43,217 nucleotides of DNA from Clostridia bacterium (GTDB taxonomy: Bacteria > Bacillota > Clostridia > Oscillospirales > CAG-272): NCBI GenBank assembly GCA_017451915.1, contig JAFTNJ010000050.1:1-43217 (forward strand), in the 5' to 3' direction. Each line of letters opens with the position of its first letter. Position 1 is the stretch's first letter. Below the pieces are notes generated by a model. That model was not told where the DNA came from, did no database searches, and saw only the letters and a list, made by a program, of their open reading frames with translations. Shown here piece by piece: positions 39,161 through 43,217 of the stretch. A program made the position numbers and the translations under genes.

Positions 39161-40003
39161 ATGAAAATTGGAATTACCGACGACGCGATCCACGGCGAGG
39201 CAACCTATTTGCGGATGAAGGCCAGTGGATTTGCGTATTGCGATTTTAATATGGCAGATACCGACAAGCCCCCCTACAATCTTGATGACGCGGGCTTTGA
39301 GGAATATTTAAAAAATGAAAAAAAATTCGCCGATCAGGCCGGCGTCACGATCTGGCAGGTGCACGGTCCCTGGCGGCATCCCGTTCACGACGGAACCCCC
39401 GAGGAGCGCGCCGAGAGATTGGAAAAGATGAAGCGCTCCATTCACGGTGCCACCATCCTGGGGGCAAACTATTGGGTGGTGCATCCCATCATGCCCTACG
39501 GCTTGCAGGATGCGGGCACCGAGGACGCTCCCAAAACGAAAGCCCTCAATCTGGAATTTATGCGGGAGCTGTTGGTGACCGCCAAGCAGGAGGGCGTTAC
39601 CATCTGCTTGGAAAATATGCCCTTCCCCGATTTTTCCCTCTCTACCCCCACGGCCATCATGGAGATCGTTCGGGAAATTGACGATCCCAATTTTGCCATG
39701 TGCCTGGACACCGGCCACACCAACGTGTGCAAGGAATGGCCCAAGCCTGCGCAGGTGATAAGAGAATACGCGCCCTATATCAAGGTGCTTCACGTACACG
39801 ACAATCGCAAGCGCCGCGACGAGCATCTTCCCCCCTTCTATGGAAATATTGACTGGAAGGATTTTTACATGGCTCTTTGTGAGGTCGGCTTTGACGGTGT
39901 TCTCTCCTTGGAGTGCGCCCCTTCCAAAAAGCTTCCCGCAGATATTGTGGAGGATCTCTATCCCATCTATTTCCGAATCGCCAAGGCAATTTGCGGGGAG
40001 TAA
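39161..40003 (+). CDS. Sugar phosphate isomerase/epimerase-like TIM-barrel protein
   Basis: A 280-residue protein of the xylose isomerase-like TIM barrel family (AP_endonuc_2, PF01261). Metal and substrate residues appear in order: WQVHGPWR, WVVHPIMP, ICLENMPFPD (Glu), CLDTGHTNVC (Asp, His), VLHVHDN (His pair) and LSLECAP (Glu). The length is typical. It could be an epimerase, isomerase or endonuclease-like protein; the missing neighbours of a sugar pathway prevent assignment. GCGGAGG lies 8 nt before the ATG. It is followed by a structured repeat and a zinc-ribbon membrane protein. Confidence 0.87.
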   Translation: MKIGITDDAIHGEATYLRMKASGFAYCDFNMADTDKPPYNLDDAGFEEYLKNEKKFADQAGVTIWQVHGPWRHPVHDGTPEERAERLEKMKRSIHGATILGANYWVVHPIMPYGLQDAGTEDAPKTKALNLEFMRELLVTAKQEGVTICLENMPFPDFSLSTPTAIMEIVREIDDPNFAMCLDTGHTNVCKEWPKPAQVIREYAPYIKVLHVHDNRKRRDEHLPPFYGNIDWKDFYMALCEVGFDGVLSLECAPSKKLPADIVEDLYPIYFRIAKAICGE

Positions 40004-40048
40004 TACGAATTTACCGTTAGAACATTGAACCCAAATGAACCCAAAATA

Positions 40049-40097
40049 CGTATGGGCGCACTGCGTGCGCCCACGGGCGTTCAAAGAACGCCCCTAC
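40049..40097. repeat. Structured repeat, divergent third copy (hairpin part only)
   Basis: It has the same architecture as the first ~48 nt of the repeats at 36589 and 37844: TGGGCGCAC/GTGCGCCCA (40053-40073) and GGGCGTTC/GAACGCCC (40075-40093), each with a 3-nt loop, ending CGCCCCTAC. The variable inner arms are CAC/GTG and TTC/GAA instead of ACC/GGT and TGC/GCA. The terminator half is not present. Confidence 0.6.
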
Positions 40098-40171
40098 CAG
40101 TTTATGGACGTTTCAAGGTTCTTATTGATAATTCGTATAAGAAGTCATTTTATCAACAATGGAGGTTCGAT

Positions 40172-40756
40172 ATGTCAAAAATCTGCAAGCAATGCGGTGT
40201 TAAGTATAGCAACAGCACAAAAAAATGCACCATGTGCGGCACTGAGTTTCAGGACACCCACGTCTACGAAAAGCGAAAGAAATACCTGATTTTGGGAGTG
40301 ATTGCCCTCCTTCTCGTGGCGGCGGCGGTAACGCTGATCCTGATGTTCACGGGGCCCAAGGGCGCCGTCCGACGCATCATGATCGCGCAAAAGCAGGGCG
40401 ACGTGGATGCGATTATTGCCTTTTACCCCGACTTCCTTCTCGAAACGGACAAAATCAACTGGACAGAATACCGGCTGGGCCTGGAACGCTCCGCGGAGAA
40501 TTCCGCCAAGTACATCTTCTCCTACAACATAGAGAAAGCAGAGACCCCAAATACCCGGGAGTGCGAGGAGATGATCGAGATCTTCCGTTACTATGCCGGG
40601 GAGGATTTTGATGAGACCAAGGTAACGGAATTTAAGATGATATGGGTCAATTACAAGAGCAATGTTCAAGGCTTTTGGCCCTCCCACGCCACCCGATTCA
40701 TCATGTTCAAATACGAGGGCCGCTGGTGCTGGTGGCCAAGTAACGTGAATCGATAA
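40172..40756 (+). CDS. Zinc-ribbon, single-pass membrane protein of unknown function
   Basis: A 194-residue protein. Residues 1-25 form a zinc ribbon with CKQC (5, 8) and CTMC (19, 22). A Lys-rich stretch and one membrane helix (about residues 37-58) follow, then a ~135-residue domain after the helix, rich in Tyr, Trp and Glu. That domain resembles NTF2-like or DUF4878-like folds (VRRIMIAQKQGDVDAIIAFYPDF). I infer a cytoplasmic ribbon and an outside domain. The ATG at 40172 has GGAGG 6 nt upstream; an in-frame start at 40025 runs through the repeat element and is not used. Confidence 0.75.
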   Translation: MSKICKQCGVKYSNSTKKCTMCGTEFQDTHVYEKRKKYLILGVIALLLVAAAVTLILMFTGPKGAVRRIMIAQKQGDVDAIIAFYPDFLLETDKINWTEYRLGLERSAENSAKYIFSYNIEKAETPNTRECEEMIEIFRYYAGEDFDETKVTEFKMIWVNYKSNVQGFWPSHATRFIMFKYEGRWCWWPSNVNR

Positions 40757-40784
40757 TTCAATCCCCTTCCCAAGGATATAAAAA

Positions 40785-40812
40785 ATCCCCCTGCAGACCT
40801 CTGCAGGGGGAT
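40785..40812. terminator. Strong bidirectional terminator
   Basis: ATCCCCCTGCAG (40785-40796) and CTGCAGGGGGAT (40801-40812) form a 12-bp perfect stem with a 4-nt loop. On the minus strand it is followed by TTTTTTATATCC, so it terminates the leftward surface protein gene that ends at 40824, and it lies 28 nt after the rightward stop. Confidence 0.88.
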
Positions 40813-40823
40813 CAAACGTTTAT

Positions 40824-43217
40824 TTATCTAAATTCAACGGTTACGCCGGCATTTTTTAAGGTTGGATGCTGTCCTTCCTCAAAATTCCAAACCGCACCGT
40901 CCCACCCCAGGGTGCTAATGTGGAAATTTACAGATTGCAGGGTTGCCATATCGGTTTTTATACCGGTGGTAGTGACCTTTTTGCTTGCCCCCGATGCGGT
41001 AAGGGTCTGTTCGCCGCAACGGTAAGAATTGGTGGGTTCTATTGCGGTATAGCATCCAACCGTGGCGGACGCCGATCCGTTTGCGGTAGCAAAGGCGTCT
41101 CCGGTGGCGTAACAGTTGGTCAGCGTACCACCGCCAAAGGCGTACGCACTTGCCGACTTACTTTTGTTTGTGGCAGACGTGGTGGCACTCACGGTTCCGG
41201 TGGCATAGCAATTCGTTTTTCCGCTGCTGCCAAATCCATACGCCGACGCATTCCCCGTATTGGAAATAGCCGTTACGTTTCCGGTGGCGTAACAATCGGT
41301 ACAAAGCTCAGACTGAGCAAACCCAAAGGCCCGTGCAGCACCGCTGCCGGTGATTGCCGTTACGTTTCCGGTAGCATAACTGGAATGAACAGGACCGTTT
41401 GAGCTTGGATAAGAATATCCAATCAGACCGCCCGCATAGGCTGCTCCGGAGGTTCCTTCGGGCCCTGCAGTAGCGCATACATTTGCGTTGGAGAAGGAAT
41501 TTGCAATCGTTTTGGAGTTTTCACCTACCAATCCGCCGGCATGAGCCCCGCCTACACCGGTAGTGGCAATCACCTCCCCTTGAGAGAAGGAGTTACGGAT
41601 CTCACCGTAATTTCCTCCTACCAATCCGCCAACGTAAACGGAGGAGAAACTGTTTGTTGAAAGCGAAGTACCGCGGATCTGCCCGATGGAATAACAATCG
41701 GTCACCGTTCCGTACAAACGTCCCACCAGCGCACCGCCGTAGATGGACTCGGTTGTATTTAAGGCCGTTACGGTTACATCAATGGTATAATTTTCAATCC
41801 CCAGGTTTTTAATATCTCCCATAACATGACCAAAGAGACCGATTCCAGAATAATATTGAGTAATTTTAAAGTTGGAGATCACGTAGCCGTCGCCGTCAAA
41901 GACGCCGGTGAACTTTGTTTCGAAGGTTCCAAGAGGAGTCCATTCCATGCCACCCAGATCGATGTCACAAAGCAGAATATACATGCCGTCCATGGCAATG
42001 TTTTTCAGCTCCTCGGCGGTGGAAATTCCCGTATAGGTGCAATTTTGGCATACCCCGTTTACAAACGCGTGTTGCAGGGCAGGAATCTCAACCCGGGTGC
42101 TGTACGTACAGTAAAGACAGGTAATGTATGCATCCCAACCGATTCGACTACAGGTGGGTGCCTTTGCCTCGTGATATACCTCGTAATGTGCCTTGGGGAG
42201 AATTTCCGTAAAGGTGGAGTAATCGCACTCGGAGCAGGTGGTATAAGCGTACCATCCGCTCTCGGCACAACTGGGCTCCTTTGCCTCGTGGTGCGTCAAA
42301 ATATGTCCCCATCGAGGTGCATAAGTGGTATATCCGCACTTATTACAGGCCTCGTAGGCGTCCCAGCCAAGCTCCTCACAGGTCGGCGTTTTGGCTTCAT
42401 AGAATACGATATCGTGTCCGATTTTTTCCTGATAGGTAGTGTAGGAGCATCGACCGCACGTAACGTAAGCATCCCACCCAACCGTCTCGCAGGTGGCCTC
42501 CTTGGCATCATGCCATACCTCGTCATGCCCCAATGCCAGAATTTCCGCATACGTATTATGACTGCAAGCCGAACAAACCTCGTATGCCTCCCAACCTGCC
42601 AAGGTACAGGTTGCCGCCTGTGCGGCATAATAAGTAAGGGTGTGACCAAGCGCATCAACAACGTTCTGGGCAATCAACACTTCGCCACATACCGAACAAT
42701 GACTGCCCTCGGTCAATCCGCTGACCGTACACGTGGGCGCAACGGCGGGATCGGTTTCCTCGGTGTGGCCCAGAGCATCAACAACGTTCTGCGCAATTAA
42801 CACCCCACCACACACCGAACAATGACTGCCCTCGGTTAATCCGCCGGTCGTACACGTGGGCGCTACGGCGGGATCGGTCTCCTCGGTGTGGCCCAAAGCA
42901 TCAACGATGATCTGCACAACCAACACCTCACCGCACACCGAACAATGACTGCCCTCGGTCAATCCGCTGACCGTACACGTGGGCGCAACGGCGGGATCGG
43001 TCTCCTCGGTATGTCCAAGCGCATCAACAACGGTCTGTGCAATCAAAACCTCACCACACACCGAACAATGACTGCCCTCGGTTAATCCGCTGACCGTACA
43101 CGTGGGTGCCACGGCAGGATCCGTCTCCTCGGTGTGGCCCAGAGCATCAACAACGGTCTGTGCAATCAAAACCTCACCGCATACCGAACAATGCTTACCC
43201 TCGGTCCAGCCGGCAAC
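40824..43217 (-). CDS. Large surface protein with Cys-rich and GLUG-like repeats (5' end missing)
   Basis: The reading frame is open to the window edge, so 797 residues and the stop are seen and the start is missing. The order is: a partial unit, four nearly identical 41-residue units (GHTEETDPAVAPTC...EVLIAQTVVDAL), then five divergent 37-39-residue units. All units share the pattern C-x10-C-x2-C. Next come about 45 residues with DIDLGGMEWTPLGT and FDGDGYVISNFKI, then GLUG-type repeats (YVGGLVGGNYGEIRNSFSQG, YAGGLIGYSYP) and Tyr-Ala-Thr-Gly repeats. It ends WNFEEGQHPTLKN...FR with no LPxTG seen. Such proteins are exported and wall-associated; the signal peptide would lie beyond the window. 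Confidence 0.85.
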   Translation of the reverse strand, partial: VAGWTEGKHCSVCGEVLIAQTVVDALGHTEETDPAVAPTCTVSGLTEGSHCSVCGEVLIAQTVVDALGHTEETDPAVAPTCTVSGLTEGSHCSVCGEVLVVQIIVDALGHTEETDPAVAPTCTTGGLTEGSHCSVCGGVLIAQNVVDALGHTEETDPAVAPTCTVSGLTEGSHCSVCGEVLIAQNVVDALGHTLTYYAAQAATCTLAGWEAYEVCSACSHNTYAEILALGHDEVWHDAKEATCETVGWDAYVTCGRCSYTTYQEKIGHDIVFYEAKTPTCEELGWDAYEACNKCGYTTYAPRWGHILTHHEAKEPSCAESGWYAYTTCSECDYSTFTEILPKAHYEVYHEAKAPTCSRIGWDAYITCLYCTYSTRVEIPALQHAFVNGVCQNCTYTGISTAEELKNIAMDGMYILLCDIDLGGMEWTPLGTFETKFTGVFDGDGYVISNFKITQYYSGIGLFGHVMGDIKNLGIENYTIDVTVTALNTTESIYGGALVGRLYGTVTDCYSIGQIRGTSLSTNSFSSVYVGGLVGGNYGEIRNSFSQGEVIATTGVGGAHAGGLVGENSKTIANSFSNANVCATAGPEGTSGAAYAGGLIGYSYPSSNGPVHSSYATGNVTAITGSGAARAFGFAQSELCTDCYATGNVTAISNTGNASAYGFGSSGKTNCYATGTVSATTSATNKSKSASAYAFGGGTLTNCYATGDAFATANGSASATVGCYTAIEPTNSYRCGEQTLTASGASKKVTTTGIKTDMATLQSVNFHISTLGWDGAVWNFEEGQHPTLKNAGVTVEFR

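Noticed and set aside
42600-43217. Possible CRISPR-like or tandem non-coding array at the right end.
   Set aside because: The 123-nt units are in frame and translate into conserved Cys-rich protein repeats.

Overview
The window reads as a chromosome segment from an anaerobic, Gram-positive-type bacterium of class Clostridia (Bacillota), probably an uncultured gut lineage related to Oscillospirales or Christensenellales. This is inferred from family content: a DUF4364 protein, a GGGtGRT protein with a NifU-like partner, PduL, split ThrE-type exporter domains on one chain, a toprim/DUF4093 protein, a heterodimeric ABC exporter and strong AGGAGG ribosome-binding sites. Coding DNA is moderately GC-rich with AT-rich promoters. 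I see no rRNA, tRNA, CRISPR array, prophage or insertion sequence.

Layout. 1-360 is a palindromic extragenic element plus hairpins. 361-7335 holds two leftward operons. The first is natA-natB-lipoprotein, driven by a consensus promoter with a 31-bp palindrome at its start point. The second is a TetR-type regulator followed by both halves of an asymmetric ABC exporter, driven by a consensus promoter flanked by a 17-bp inverted repeat. 7373-9416 holds two convergent lipoproteins: an LRR_5-like protein and a ComEC-like metallo-hydrolase. 9534-11721 is an EF-G2-type GTPase with its promoter and leader. 11793-17810 is a leftward operon: membrane protein, metG, FAD oxidoreductase, gpsA, tatD. 17885-18914 is a rightward pair of small membrane proteins. 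18963-21563 is a leftward hom-thrE-type operon (threonine branch plus efflux). 21678-23738 runs rightward: DUF4364, a SigH-like sigma factor and a double zinc-ribbon protein. 23741-26549 is the leftward operon U32 peptidase-uppP-toprim protein. 26550-26996 is a non-coding array of small perfect hairpins. 26997-32534 is the leftward operon exonuclease-SGNH hydrolase-thiI-phosphoribosyltransferase-aspS. 32613-33395 is a TepA-like ClpP-fold protease.

33491-36741 is a rightward four-gene operon: pduL, SGNH hydrolase, a NifU-like protein and the GGGtGRT protein. It ends in tandem terminators. 36760-38969 holds an XRE regulator bracketed by two copies of a ~112-bp structured repeat, then an AT-rich CoiA-like nuclease on the opposite strand. 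39101-40756 holds a TIM-barrel sugar isomerase and a zinc-ribbon membrane protein. 40824-43217 is the 3' part of a large surface protein with tandem Cys-rich repeats and GLUG-like repeats, cut by the window edge.

The most interesting items are the NifU-like/GGGtGRT pair, for which I know no assigned function; the families of palindromic extragenic elements whose stem arms change in a complementary way between copies; and the two unusually clean promoter/palindrome arrangements at 2963-3023 and 7285-7335.
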